Origin: Paraconiothyrium sp. Pb-2020
Taxonomy: Eukaryota > Ascomycota > Dothideomycetes > Pleosporales > Didymosphaeriaceae
Direction: 5' to 3'
Length of the DNA stretch: 64,000 bases
Assembly: GCA_022419385.1 (NCBI GenBank)
Contig: JAJUBI010000001.1
Span: forward strand, 2,480,001-2,544,000
Part shown: one piece after another, positions 31,005 to 43,153 of the stretch
Numbering within the stretch: the stretch's first letter is position 1
Layout of the letters: each line of letters starts with the position of its first letter
Program-made: the position numbers and the translations under genes
The notes under the pieces: generated by a model
Told to the model about the DNA's origin: nothing
The model's input: only the letters and a program-made list of their open reading frames with translations
Database searches by the model: none

Positions 31005-34000
31005 CTACGAAGCGTGTTCGGCCGACTCAATGGCAATGCCGTTAATCGGAGCGGAGAAGTTCTTATTCGGAAGAGAGATGTGTACAGGTTCGTCGACTGT
31101 GGAAACGTTGGCGCTCGGAAGCGAACTGCTCTGTGGACTTTGCGCTTCGCTCGTCAGCGGAGGGGTAGGCGGGGCATCGGTCAGCATGTCGGAAGAAGCC
31201 GCGTGCGGCTGTGGCGTCATTGTATCGAGGCCATCGTTGAAATCGGTGCGGTGCATTTTCTTTTCCACCTTCAAGTCGAGTCAGTATCAAGCTCATATTG
31301 CTGCAGCAACTCGGACGTACCGAGATGATTTGCTTGCCGGACATGACCTTCTTAGCCTTGTCGAGCTCTGGCTTGAGAACAGCAACGAACTCTTGGTAGT
31401 CTCGGCGGTTAACGGTCTCCAAGCATTTCTCTGGGTATGGGTTAGCGGGACTCCGTCAGACACAAGGGTGTTACTTACGGATTACGTAGTTGCCGTACGG
31501 GTCCTTGATCAATGTTTGCAAGTTGTTGTCACCACGCTCGTTCTTGTCCGTAAGCTTGAGCATAAGTTCGCGACGCTGTTCGTTGTTTCCGAACTTCAGG
31601 CACTTCTCAACAACGTTACTGGCGAATTTGTGTTTAGAGAAGGTCAACAATCCTTGCTTAACAAGTCCAATGGCTTTAGCGCGATCCTCTGGTGTGCCGT
31701 GCTCAATGATGTGCTGGCAGACGTAGTTTCCATACTGATCGGTAATGAGCTTGGAACCTTCGGCGTGAAGCTCGGTAAGGATGAATCTTCGGTCTGGCTC
31801 TGGAACTTTCTCCAGTAGCCGCTGGATGACACGGCAGCCATAGGTGTTGACCGATAAAGTGCCAACCTGGCCTCGGAAGGCGTCGATGATCTTCCTGATG
31901 TATTCTAGAGGTACTTTGTCGATAACCTTCTGAATGACGTGATTGCCGTTGCAATCCCTGACACATCTGAGGACATCCTTTTCCAGCTCTTTCACCATTG
32001 CCGCCTGTTGCTCAACGAGGACGTACTCCAAGGCCTTTTGGACGACCCTGCACCCATACATGCCGTTGGAAAGGTGCAGTATGTTGCCCATCATTCGATT
32101 GGCAAGGAACTTCTTCTGCGTCTGGTCGCCGTGCTCAAAGAACTTTTGGATCACGTAGTTGCCGAAAACGTCCTGCATAAGCTGCAAACAGTTCTCTTGA
32201 ATCTCGCGGAATATCTTGTCCTTCTCGTCACTGTTGGCGCCTTCGAGCTTCTGCTGGATGAACCGGGATCCGTGTTGGTCACCACTGAACTCAACCACGT
32301 TGCCGTAGATGTCCTTGAGTTCGAACTTCTTGTTGATCTTGCTGGCGTTCTTGAAGTTGTACAGACAAGAACTCATCGTCGCTAGGTCAGGCGGGTTGTT
32401 GTGATCTCTAGGTGCTCTGGGCGCCTCGATGGGTATAACCCCGTGGAGTGGCTGCGGAACGGGATGCATGTTATTGACCATGGAAAGTGGGCTGGATATT
32501 GGTAATTGGTTGTATCCGTAAGAACCGCGTAGCTGGTTCGTCTGCAGCTGATTAGCCGCAATGAGCTGTTGCAGTTGCTGCGGGTGCACCTGTTGGTTCT
32601 GGTAAAGATGATTGCGTCGGTCATCTTGCTGCTGTATCTTGTGCCCTGCCAGCCTTTGGTTCACCAGCGCAATGTTATTGCTATTCAACGAGAAAGGGTG
32701 GTCTGCGCGAGAGGGATAAAGGTGGTCAAAGACCGGGGGCGTGTGCGAGTGCGTGTGGTGTGGACTTTGATGCACGCCGGTCCCATTGGGCGCGCTGTGG
32801 CTGTCGAACTGGACGGGCCTAAAGAGAGAGTTGGGACCGCCAAGGTGGCCGTTGCCGTTACCATTAGTGAAACTGTCAGGGGTGTATGTACCAGATTGTG
32901 CGTAGCCGGTGGACCTTTCAAAGGCTGGTGAATCGTATGGGTCGCGCGCTAGAGTAGCGTCATTCAGCGCAGGAGTGAAGTTCGGTGGGAATGTGTTGAT
33001 GCTCATTGACGGTCTGTGGGACATGGCTCCAGAAACAGCATCATGTTCCAGAGTGAGATGGCCAAGGTTCAGCGACTCGCTTTGTATCGAGCCACTCCGT
33101 TCCTGATAAGCTCGATTGTTCGCAACGGAGAACGAGGAAGTTTGGCGTTGGCCTGGCTGAACATATCTCGCGTATGTTTCGACATTTTGACCCAACTGAA
33201 ATGGCTCGTTGCCGTGCCGGGAAGGCGGAAGACTGCCGCTTCTTGAAGGGGTAGCGCTTGACGGACCCAGGTACTCAGAATTGGCAACGCTACGCCTATC
33301 GTCAGTAGGAGAGTGGACCGAAGCTGCATCATGCCATGACCCTAGGGAAGCTTCCGAGCGCAGTGGTGCATCCTGGTTGAAGCCAAACGAAGAGAAGTTG
33401 GTGGTGTTCAGAGGATCAACCCTGCGGGAAGATGTGAAATTCATGGAAGTGGGGTCAAGTAAAGGTTTTGTCGTTTTGTTTCCGAGGGATTGGCCGACTA
33501 CGCTCGGTCGAGAGGTAGGGAATAAAGAAGGAGCTTTGTCTGCATATGATTGTGTGGACTCGGGGTGGGCGAGAGATCGCTTCCTAGGAGGCGAGACTCC
33601 CGCGCGAACTCGCGAGATGTTGGACGCGTTATCTCCCCAAACGCTGCGACCATGGTGCCATCCGTCGGACTCGGAAGATGCGACAAGAGAGCCAGAGCCG
33701 GTTTTGCCTTCGATAGCCTCGGCCGCCGACGCCATAAAGTTACTGTTCTCTACGCGACGTAAGGATCAAATGCGCGACGTGGCCAGTGAGTTCAGGACAT
33801 ACCTCGAGGACGTGAGCTGTCCCTCAGGCCGGAGCCCAGGCCGGCACCTACACCACTACCATTGTTCCAGATGCTGCCTCCCCAGCCCAGCGACGTGTGA
33901 GATACACGCTCAGGATCCCCTCCGTTGATCGAAATCCCGCCATTGAGCTCGCGCGTTCGGACCTGGCATGCTTGTTAGATGTTTCCTCAGCAGCGAGTAA

Positions 34001-34034
34001 AGAATATACACACGTTGTTCGCCATGCCCGTCAT
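31005..34034 (-). CDS. Puf3-like Pumilio RNA-binding protein, five exons
   Basis: Exons 34034-34014, 33962-33803, 33749-31479, 31430-31321 and 31268-31005 are phase-consistent and give 941 aa. The long N-terminal half is Ser/Asn/Gln/His-rich and disordered. The Pumilio homology domain (about residues 518-860) has eight repeats, e.g. IYGNVVEFSGDQHGSRFIQQ, DVFGNYVIQKFFEHG, MYGCRVVQKALE, CNGNHVIQKVI, TYGCRVIQRLLE, QYGNYVCQHIIEHG, FASNVVEKCL and the last one, split by an intron, DPYGNYVIQKCLE. Splicing at 31479/31430 turns an apparent RK end into the canonical VIQKCLE. The two small 5' exons were inferred: they give MTGMANN-VRTRELNGG and SSRPRENSNFMASAAEAIEGKTGSGSL, a block conserved in Puf3 orthologues, so the ATG at 33735 is internal. 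Puf3-type proteins bind UGUANAUA in 3' UTRs of mRNAs for mitochondrial proteins. Confidence 0.9.
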
Positions 34035-36981
34035 GTTGCGACCCACGCTCTCAGATGACAGGGCTGTACACGGAGCGGGGAAGGGTGCGGATAGAGAGCG
34101 CTAAGAATGAAGCGAGAGACGACGCGGTGCAGCTTATGGCGTACAAGCTGAAAAAGGTCTGGGCGTCAGCACGCGGGTTCACGCAGCAGCGTACTGTGCG
34201 TGGTTGTGGGCGGCCTACCGAAGGTAATGTGCGAAAATATGTTGAGAGGAAAGAGCGGTTATGTGGCGGGAAGGTATGGTACAGAGAAGTGGGGTGCGAG
34301 CGAAGGGAGTCCACCGCGGGCGCGCGAGGAAGGGCGTCGAAAGGTGAGGTGCGAGGGTGGCTATATGTGCCGTCGGCGGGCCCCTGGGGATTGGTGCGAG
34401 GTCGAGATGCTCTCTACCCTCTGCGCATGCTAAGTTCGAAGAAGGGATGGTGGTGCCTGCTAGACGGGGAACGCATCAAACAAAACGGGGAGCAAGGGCG
34501 AGCGGCGGGCGTATTGCGGAATGTTGGGGGGCAGGCGAAGAGGGACGTGGAGGAGGATGGCGACGGCGTGTGTCGTATGCCCCGCAGGCGGTGGCAGCGG
34601 AAGAGGCGTGAGGGCGGCGCAACGAGAGCAGCGCTGTGGTGAGCTCGCGAGCGTTGGTGGGAGAGATGATGGATTCCCCAGATCTGCGCACTAAGCGTTT
34701 CGAGACCAGCTAAGATCGCTAGCTTCCGCTTCTTGGGGGCGCCGCGCTTCTACAAAACTCCGCTTGTCAGGCTGATTCGAGGTACGCTTGCCGCAGGGTC
34801 GCGCCGGCGTCGCTATATCGTTGAGGGAGGGGAGACGCTTTGCTGGCCTCTTCTCCGCCGGCTTCGAGTCCTGAGGCGGTCGCGTGCGCCAAGCAGGAGT
34901 TGCTAGGCGGCGACGATCAAGGAGCAGAAAGGTGAGACAGGCCCTCGCAGTACAGGAGTCTTGATTATGTGAGTAGACTATGCGTTTCACCAGCTGCCAT
35001 GCGCCGGGGCCGCGCCCGTCCACTCCAGCATTCGCGAGCCGCCCGCTGCGATCCAGGCCGCTTCTCGAAGCCGGACCTTGTATTTGCCTCACGGTGCCTG
35101 AGCTATCCCGCGTACTATGTACTCCGCGCAGGCGGGGTCTGACGTCCTCAACAGAGCATGGCTGCCTTGGGTCGCCTTGCCCAACCCTGCTGGTAGACCA
35201 ATTGGGCGAGTGACACCTTGGAACAACACCAATTCGGCGGAGGTGTGTTCTCGTTTCCGACTGCGGAGGAAATGATGGTACTACCGTCACGGGGGCCGTC
35301 GCTTTCCAAGGTTGTAAGGCCGTGACCGACCTGTGGCTTTATGGTCCAGCTGAACCAGAAACCATCTTCATCGACCACCTCAAGCGACAGGAACTCGACG
35401 GTTCCCTGCTCATCAACACATTCTCATAGCCGAAGTTTCGTTAGCCTCGCTTTGTTCTTCTCGTGCTGCATTGGCGTGACGCACACTCGTTGAACGGAGA
35501 AGGTTGGCAGCCATGTGGAAAACTCTCTACTCGCCCACGACAACAGTGTTTGTTCGAAACCAAGCCCGTCGTCGTGCTCCCAATTACTTCACAAATCTGT
35601 TGTAGAATGCTAATCGCATAGCAAGTTACAGAGGCCGGGCTTAGCCCTGGAAGAGAAGGCATCCGTGGAAGTTTCCTCGGATGTAGCGTTGCGGCGTTTC
35701 AGGCATGCATCGCTGAGAGTGGACACTGGAGAGCAAGAGGCGTTGCACAACAGCTCACGATGGGCACGATGGGCACGATAGGAACGACACAGTCGAAGTA
35801 GGACCCATTGGAAATCCTTCTCCACTGTTCCAGGAATAGAGCACTCGGAGAACATGGCACGCTGTCGGGATGCGGCGCAGGCCCGGGTGGTGTTCGTGTA
35901 TACGGACTTTGCAAGGCTTACTACCCAGTGCTGTCCGCTCCGTCTGTGAGAGTCGCACGCAAGCCGAACCACCTGCACTGAGGGATCATGCTGGCCGGAT
36001 ACTGGAGCAGCCGTGGCGACCGCACGAGCGCAGTTCGTCTCAGGCCTCGACCTGTCAGTGCCACTGACATTGCCAGACGCATCACGTCTCGTCAAGGCAG
36101 TCAAGGCAGCCAATTTACCCCAGGATAGCAATGTCGACGTAGAACGCTACGATGGCTAGATCTGTCTATTTGGGGTGCGAGTCGTGAGGACAGCTGCCGG
36201 CGCAGGCCATGTCCACTCTTCAATCCGCCTAATCCACACCCTAGTATCATCGCCCTGGTCGCTGCTTCCCCTGCCGTGCAGCTCAAACGGTCGCGACTGC
36301 CCGCTCCAGAGCCAGTCGCTTCCCGCGCGCACGTCTGTCGCGTTCTCGCCCAGCGACGTCACGCAGAGCGCCCGGCGCGTACTCTGCTGCTGTGGAAAGG
36401 AGCATCAATGGCTCGCTGTGAAGCGCTCACCAGTCTGTTATTGATTGCAGCACTTCGGGAATAGCGCTGGCGTCAAAGTGCGAGAACGGCGGGGCGTGAT
36501 TTCCGATTGGGCGCGGGGCCTAACCTTGGAAGGAGCGAATTCATTTATCACCGTTGGCCCAAGCGCTGAGCGTGCCTGTTCCTGTCGGTGAGCAAAAACG
36601 GCCTCGTCCCCCTTCTTCTCCGTCCTTGCTGCTCCTCCAACAACACTCGGCCCATCCTCCCCAAACTCCTTGCCGCGGTATCGCTTCACTCTTTCAGCGA
36701 TACTTGCATCCGTTCATTCGGCCTGCACACGACATTCCCTATCGTCCTTCGGCCCCATACAAGGTGCGTGCTGGCCCGAAACACCGCATTCCGCCAAGAC
36801 ACCCGCCCGACAGACAACAACAAAGCCGCACCACTCAACCCTCAACAATATCGCGATCAGGCATACTGACAACGAAAGCAGCTAATACTCTCCTTAATTG
36901 CTATTGCTACCACTATCTGCGCCATACTCAAACACAATCTCACGACCATCTGACGAACTACGTAAACATACCAAGTGCACT
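34035..36981. promoter_or_regulatory. 2.9-kb divergent region between PUF3-like gene and small membrane protein gene
   Basis: Next to the Pumilio start the minus strand is pyrimidine-rich up to about 34700, consistent with a long 5' UTR. Next to the plus-strand gene, 36560-36980 is also CT/CA-rich. ORFs between (for example 34691-35290 minus) are basic, low in hydrophobic residues and lack domains. I see no RNA gene. Confidence 0.5.
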
Positions 36982-37506
36982 ATGAACTCAATCAGCTTTA
37001 TTGTTGGGCGCGATGCCGACCAGACGGGCCAATTGGACACCCTTCAGACCACTCTTTTGATAGCGCTTCTCACGCTATTCGTTCTGGCCGTCGTCCTGGT
37101 CGGCTCACTATTCTTCCTTCGAAGAGTCCGCCGCGCAAGGAAAGCCGCAGAGGCACAGCTTCCGTTGTATGAGAAGAGGCAGTCGAATCACCGCCGCCTT
37201 ACCATCCAGGCCACTCGCGAATCCGTTGTCGTCTACCAAGAGAAGAGGGATCTATTGGCCAACTCTGACAGTCCGCCCGCGAGCCCTGTTCCTGAGATTC
37301 GCATCACATTCCCTGACGAGGTCGACGCAGCAGGCAAACGGCAATCGGGCCGTGTCGTTGTTGTACGGGTGGGAGAGCACAGTGTTGGAATGGAGCCTCT
37401 GCAGGAGGACTTGCCGCCCTACGAGCGCGACGGCGGCCGCTTCGATTCGCTCGACCTTGACCGCATTGGCGGCTTGAAGGAGAAGGACGACAAGTACTAC
37501 TCGTAA
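36982..37506 (+). CDS. Small single-pass membrane protein with two LPxY motifs
   Basis: A single-exon 174-aa protein of unrecognised family. A short N-terminus is followed by one strongly hydrophobic helix at about residues 21-46 and a basic cluster RRVRRARK, so the long C-terminal tail is predicted to be cytosolic. The tail has two copies of an LPxYE(K/R) motif, LPLYEKR at 60-66 and LPPYERD at 144-150. LPxY and PPxY motifs are ligands for WW domains of Rsp5/Nedd4 ubiquitin ligases, so an adaptor or substrate role at the plasma membrane, Golgi or vacuole can be inferred but is unproven. There is no cleavable signal peptide that I can see. The gene diverges from the Pumilio gene. Confidence 0.7.
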   Translation: MNSISFIVGRDADQTGQLDTLQTTLLIALLTLFVLAVVLVGSLFFLRRVRRARKAAEAQLPLYEKRQSNHRRLTIQATRESVVVYQEKRDLLANSDSPPASPVPEIRITFPDEVDAAGKRQSGRVVVVRVGEHSVGMEPLQEDLPPYERDGGRFDSLDLDRIGGLKEKDDKYYS

Positions 37507-38877
37507 ACGCTACCACCGTACACCAACCCAGCCCGCCATCGATCGCAGCCGCTGATGGTTGATTGCACCCAAACACCGCCACTTGGCTACGACCTACTTT
37601 GTTTTTGATGACGGCTTCATAGCGCTGCTTATCATTTTGGATACCCTTCTTCTAGCCCGTGCCATTACTACACATGCGCTGTATGATGGTTCGAGGTTGC
37701 CATACGGCTCATTGTATATTTCTCGGAGATGGATGACTCTGTATCCGACATTGGAACAACATCCAGGTCGCCTCTTTACGGAGGTTATGTCCTCTTATAT
37801 AGCTCTATTTTCTAATGTATGATAGGCCCTATGCGCGTGTCTCTGAGCACCTCGGGAGTAAATACAATTCATTTGACAAGACAAAACTATGCTTTTTCTT
37901 GGCGAGTTCCAGCGCGACGCTCCAGCACAACAACAAGCACTTGTTGACCGCCCATCTCCCGTTGAAAAATCTGCGCCCCAGGAACGAGATCCTTGCAGCA
38001 TAAGGGTCGCATTATGATACATGACCGTGCAATACGTCTTGCAGGGGAGAGGAGCGGGTCGGGCCTACCCACTCGACGAACAACTCATGAGTCGCAAATA
38101 TGCAAAGGCAGAAGGCAGGGTTCGGAATGATATTCTGAGGGACTCTTTCGTTTGAGGTGGAGAACAACTCCCAGCGGAGAACGGTTCGCAGGTACATGTA
38201 GTGGAAGTCCCTGGGGTGACTCACTGTAGGATAACTGTACAGTTGTAACTTGGTGGATGGCACGTTCACACATTTTCAGACCTGAAACTAAACCTGAACT
38301 GCAAACTCACAGCTCAATTGAGAGTTGCAGCATGCTACACAAACAGCAACCAGCCTCTTGCTCTACGTGCTGTTACCTAGATGCGCGGCAGGTGCCTGTC
38401 GATAACACGGCCACGTTATCTGTTGAATCTGCAGGTGCATTCCTGCAGTCCACTTCCGACTCACATAGTACCTGGACCAGTCAAAAACACAACCATTCCC
38501 GTTGAGAACGCTAGCCAGCAACGTTATCAAGCATACTAAGCTCATTACCAAGTACTTGTAACGAACGTGTCTTTTGTAACATCATTTCCAAGTCACTTAG
38601 CGCAATGCGGCCCGGGAGGACAACTCAAGGCCTTTTACCTAGTCGTAACTGTGGAAGGCCCTGCTGTTCGTCATATGCTGACCAAAGGAGCACGGGAAGT
38701 CACACAGGGTGCCCGAAGCATATGAATGTATCGGACTAGCAACAAACTAGCTGCCGGAGATGTTCACCAAGCACGGCCAATTGGACTTCAAGATGGCTTG
38801 CGATTGTTTGATTCTGATCCTCCAATGTAGGATGCTGGGGTATCTTCCATGTTCTTCTTAGTCCACTACACATCATC
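37507..38877. other. Convergent intergenic region
   Basis: About 1.4 kb lies between the small membrane protein gene and the permease gene. ORFs here are short, overlapping and without domains. No RNA gene or repeat was recognised. Confidence 0.5.
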
Positions 38878-40579
38878 TCACCTCCCACAAATCCTCTTCT
38901 CTAGATATCTCAGCGGCACATACAACCCCGCGCTCAAGACCAACGCAACCTCAAAACCTAGGTCACCCGTCCGCTCTGCAATCGGTCCCGTGAACCATAT
39001 CTGATACATGCACGGCACCACCAGGCCCAGACACCCCATACTCGCGCCCATAGCCGCCCAACCCATCGGCAGTCTCGATCCAGCATCCCACAGCGCCTCG
39101 TCCTCTGTATATGCAGCAAAGTTGCGATTACGAAACCATATGTGATCTGTGACCACAACACCAATGAAAGCAGCCGCCCAGTACCCAATCAAACCTAAGA
39201 AATTCTCGAGATTGGTGAAGAATGAAGACGCAGCCTTGATCGCGATCCCTATGACAATGGCAGTGATGACGACCGAGAAGATGATGCGCTGTATGCGGAA
39301 CAACCACGGGAGCAGCATCTGAAAGTTCAGCGTGATGGAGTACATGGTTGCGCTGAGGTTCCCGACCATGCTGAAGGCGAGGACGACGGTGACGAAGCGG
39401 CCAAACCCCCCGGCGGGGTGCAGCATCGCAGCCAGAACACCGCTCGCGGCATTGGTCTCGTAGCCTTGCTGCCAGGACGGAATGTTCGGCGTGGCGCCGC
39501 CAATGGCGGCACCGAGGACCATGAGAAGGATAGTCGGGAGTGCAAGGCCCACGTATGTGTAGAGCGCGATGCGGAACGATGGGGCTTTGGGGTGCATGTA
39601 TGTGGAGAAGTCGCTTGCGAGGGCAGCCCAGGGGAGCATGAAACTCGCAACCAGGCCACCAAAGCTCAAAACTTGCTGCACAGTGGCGGGCTCAACGGTG
39701 CTTTGATTCTGCAGGTACTTGCCTCCGCATCCAGTAGCGATGACAATGGCGACCAAGGCAGGGACCCACGCATACTTCTCGTATATGTGGAGAATCTTGA
39801 ATCCGCAAAAGGAGACCAGTAGCGAAAGTAGAGCGATGATGACAATGCCGACGGTAGCATTGATGGTGGTGCCGCCATTGACGGCTGATAGGGCCTGTCC
39901 GCCGATTATGGAATCTACGATGGAGAAGCCCGTAAGTGTGGCGAGGTTAAGTAGAATGAAGAGTGAGACGAAGTATTTTCTGAACAACGTTAGTGTCTAA
40001 TACGAGGTTCAGAGAGGGTGTCTATACCCGTATACAAATCGTGCCTGGATGAGCTGCCGCATGCCAGTTTTCGGGCCCCATGTGCACATGTATGCTACAG
40101 GAATAGTAGATACGAGCGTGAAAAAGAGGATTACAAGAGATGCATCTCGGAGACCCAGGCCGAAGCTCAGAGTGCCAACCATACCCGTCGTGATTCTATG
40201 ATGCTGTTAGCTTATTTTCGTTGGACACTTCAACGAAACGAACGAGGGCACAGGTATTGGGACATGGCAAAGAATACCGGGCAAGAGCTTAAACGAGGAA
40301 TACTCACGGTAGCAGGTTGCAGCTCATACTAAACCACAAAGTGAAGATGTTGAAATACTGCGTGACCGTCCTCTTCTCATACGGCACCGGCTGGCATCCT
40401 CTCAACTCGACGCCGGCATGCTTCTCCAGAACTTCCAATATGCTCAACAAGCTGCTTGTCCGTGACGCATCTCCAGATGCATAGACACTCGCGCCTTCCT
40501 TCGTTTCATGCTTCTCGCGCGCAACTTCTTCTCGCGGATTCGAGGCAACGTTTTCAACGTCCGCATCGGTAGGTGCCAT
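38878..40579 (-). CDS. Fcy2-like purine/cytosine permease (NCS1 family), three exons
   Basis: A proton-coupled nucleobase transporter of the plasma membrane. Exons 40579-40308, 40195-40028 and 39979-38878 are phase-consistent and give 513 aa, close to yeast Fcy2. The intron 40196-40307 (112 bp) and intron 39980-40027 (48 bp) restore CNLLP-ITTGMVGTLSFGLGLRD and ARFVYG-KYFVSLF. NCS1 family features are the FNIFTLWFSMSCNL first helix, TWGPKTGMRQLIQARFVYG, PWAALASDFSTYMHP and the GYWAAAFIGVVVTDH segment with about 12 hydrophobic helices. The ATG at 40579 is chosen; an upstream GTG in the same frame is not a normal start. Substrate (cytosine, adenine, hypoxanthine, or a vitamin) cannot be fixed from sequence alone. 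Confidence 0.9.
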
Positions 40580-43153
40580 GTCGCGCGAGGCACGGGAATT
40601 GACGACCGCAAGGTGAACACAAATATCGTTCACTTATATGGAATACAAAGGTGCCTTATTGCTACATAGAGCCTACCATATATGACCCGATAGCATGACT
40701 CCTCGCCTCTCGAATGCTTACTTAACACACGACGGCGTTCTCGATCTGCCTTTATTATCCGCTTCGTGAAAAATTCCTGCTGCTACTGGCGGCGGCTAAC
40801 CATGTGTGGCTTAGCCGATGCCGCTTCTAGTAAGCGCTTTGAGCCACCCAACAGCGCGTTTTAAGACAACGAACTCAGGAAACAACGACTTCAAATGTTG
40901 TTTTGATTCAGGTACCATTGAACGGCTCGGTGGCGCGCTGTTGTGCTTCTAAACAAACCGTCGGTTGCGTTTAGCAGTGTCTCGCGCGGTGAACAAAACT
41001 ATCTGGGAAGGCGGAAATGAGATACCTCGTACACGCCCTACAAGATGATCAACCCCTATTCACGCCTGACGCAGTGGGAACCTGATTGCAAAGTCAAACT
41101 CTTGGGCGGAGATCTATAGAGGGAGAGTGTCGCCAGCAAAGATGTCACGCTAGCACATCTCCCCGTTGCCTACATCAACCCTTCTAGCTGTTGGAGAAAA
41201 CTACCAAATCACGCGTACGCTAGCGTCGGCATCTAGAAGTAGATTTCCCGAAGTCTCTAGATCTAAGACTCTACACCACAATCAAGCTCTATACTAAACT
41301 TTATACGCTCCTCTCAACACCAGGTTTGAGAGAGACTTACGTACTGGTGCGAAGCACAAAGCGTTCAATTACTTTTTCGCAGTTACGTTCCAATCTACCG
41401 CGCCAAAACGGACACACGTGGCCTTACGCCCAATTGGCGTCCATGGATGGTATTGTCAAAGCTTTTTCCACAGTCATTTTCATGACATGGGAAAACGAAT
41501 CGTCGCGGGCGAAGGTAGTCGCGATCGAGCCATTCCTTGGTTGCTTAACAGCGATGTTCTGCATCGTTGACACACTACCCTCTCTGTCCCCTTCAAGTAT
41601 ACCACTAAGAATGACGGCGTCGCATACATAGCCATCGTTATGACCTATATCTTCGCTGTTTTGGAATGGACATCATTGGACACTCTGGTGAGTAAATTAC
41701 TCTTCGGGATCATATGGTTCCTACCATGATAAGTATCTGTGTGGAGGTCTGTCTTGCGACTCACAGTGCTGTACGCCCTGTTTTCACTAGTCACACCCAG
41801 CGACTAGATCTGTTCGAGATCGTGTACTTAACGCCTTATCCGATGGAAAGCATTACCTACGGAATCTTTTTCCTCTTTGGTGCCTCGTTTTTGTTCGTAT
41901 TGTAAAGGCTATCGCTAGAGGATACGTTGATTCTTTTGCAAAGTCATGATTTACAGCCAACAAGCACCGCGAGGCATATGAAATTCGTCTCTGGGCAAGG
42001 TAAAGCATTATTCGTTGCAAGCAAGAGAAGGCAATTCTACAAAAGTCAAAGACTTGGTCTAATATGTGGTGCTGTAGGGCAATGGCTCGGCTCTATCCCG
42101 CGACTACATCACTATAGGCTTATCGATCTGCAAGTCTGGATAACTGGGTAGAGGCATGAATGTACTGTCAACGTACTTGTCCCTACCCCATTGAGATATG
42201 CCTAAACTTTAGGACTCTCGGATGCAGGGGCTGTGCATCATTGTGCTTGCAGCATCAAGTCTGTTGAGTGGATCCTTTTTCATCGGAACTCAGAAGCTCT
42301 CTAGGCAAGGCTGCTACAATATTCTACCAACATACATGTTACTTCTTACAGTAGGATGTTACCGGTCTATACCAGAGAGAGCATTTAATTACTGCCTGCT
42401 GGTTTTACATCATCCCTGCCTCCGAGGACCCACTCACCAGACTTACCGCTGCGACCACAGTAACTTTCGCCCCATCCGCGCTTTGTTTTCCCATGTTTAA
42501 TTATTGTGCTTCACCTAAGCAAGCCTAGTCATTGCTTGGATGCACTTGTCGACACACTGAATCTTGGCTGCTGAGCCTATGATTGAATGAGTCGATGACG
42601 GCTTGGCGTTCGCTTTCCATGTCGATCTATAATGGAGCCTACAGACAGTCCGCGGACCACTGAATGTAGAAAACCACAGTGCTTGAAGCCTGGGATTCGA
42701 GAGTCTCCTGAAGACGGATTCGCTCGAGCACGGCAGCCTCAATGAGCAATGAAAAAGACTATGAAATATCGCTTCCGATTGGGCGCATTTTGGCGATGCA
42801 GCACGTGGAGACATGGCCATGTATTTTGAAACAGCCATTGGACAGACGACTGGTTGAAGGATTTTATATGGGCTATTCGCTATTTCATGCCTCAATGTTG
42901 TCGCAGGTAAGCACTAAGCCCTCCGGTGGGACATGGTATAATACAGTGGGCTGTGCTATATTCTGTACTCCGGTCTGTGCAAAGTAAGCCGATCAACCAC
43001 CTATTCATGGTGTTTCAGTCAGCTTACTGTGTGGTGCGGTTAGGCAACGAGAGGCCTTACCCTCCTTTTCCAAAATTCTCCTTGCATTTTTCTCTTCTCT
43101 TGTGTGCATAGCATCCAAGTTAAAATCATTCTATTACTGTCATCTTTTGCATC
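40580..43153. other. Gene-poor region with a transporter relic
   Basis: It holds the permease promoter, a degenerate MFS fragment near 41590-41905 (listed separately), and the promoter of the glycosyltransferase gene. Other ORFs (for example 42222-42500) have no domain. No RNA gene was recognised. Confidence 0.5.
41590..41905 (+). pseudogene. Degenerate fragment of an MFS sugar transporter
   Basis: One frame reads KYTTKNDGVAYIAIVMTYIF followed by AVLEWTSLDTL, resembling the penultimate loop and helix of fungal hexose transporters. After a break, a second piece reads YLTPYPMESITYGIFFLFGA, like the last helix (xTPxxxxxIxYGxFxxFGA) of the same family. They are separated by stops, have no start, no PETKGRT signature and no N-terminal half. 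It is best read as a relic; a chance hydrophobic match remains possible. Confidence 0.35.

Noticed and set aside
33735..33735. ATG at 33735 as the start of the Pumilio gene
   Set aside because: Two upstream exons splice in phase and supply the conserved RENSNF-type block, so this Met is internal.
34691..35290. A 199-codon minus-strand ORF in the Pumilio upstream region
   Set aside because: Basic, low-hydrophobicity composition with no domain; likely chance reading of upstream DNA.
42648..42657. 10-bp palindrome GTCCGCGGAC with a CCGCGG core
   Set aside because: Resembles a Zn2Cys6 half-site pair, but a single copy with no nearby start codon is not enough for a regulatory call.
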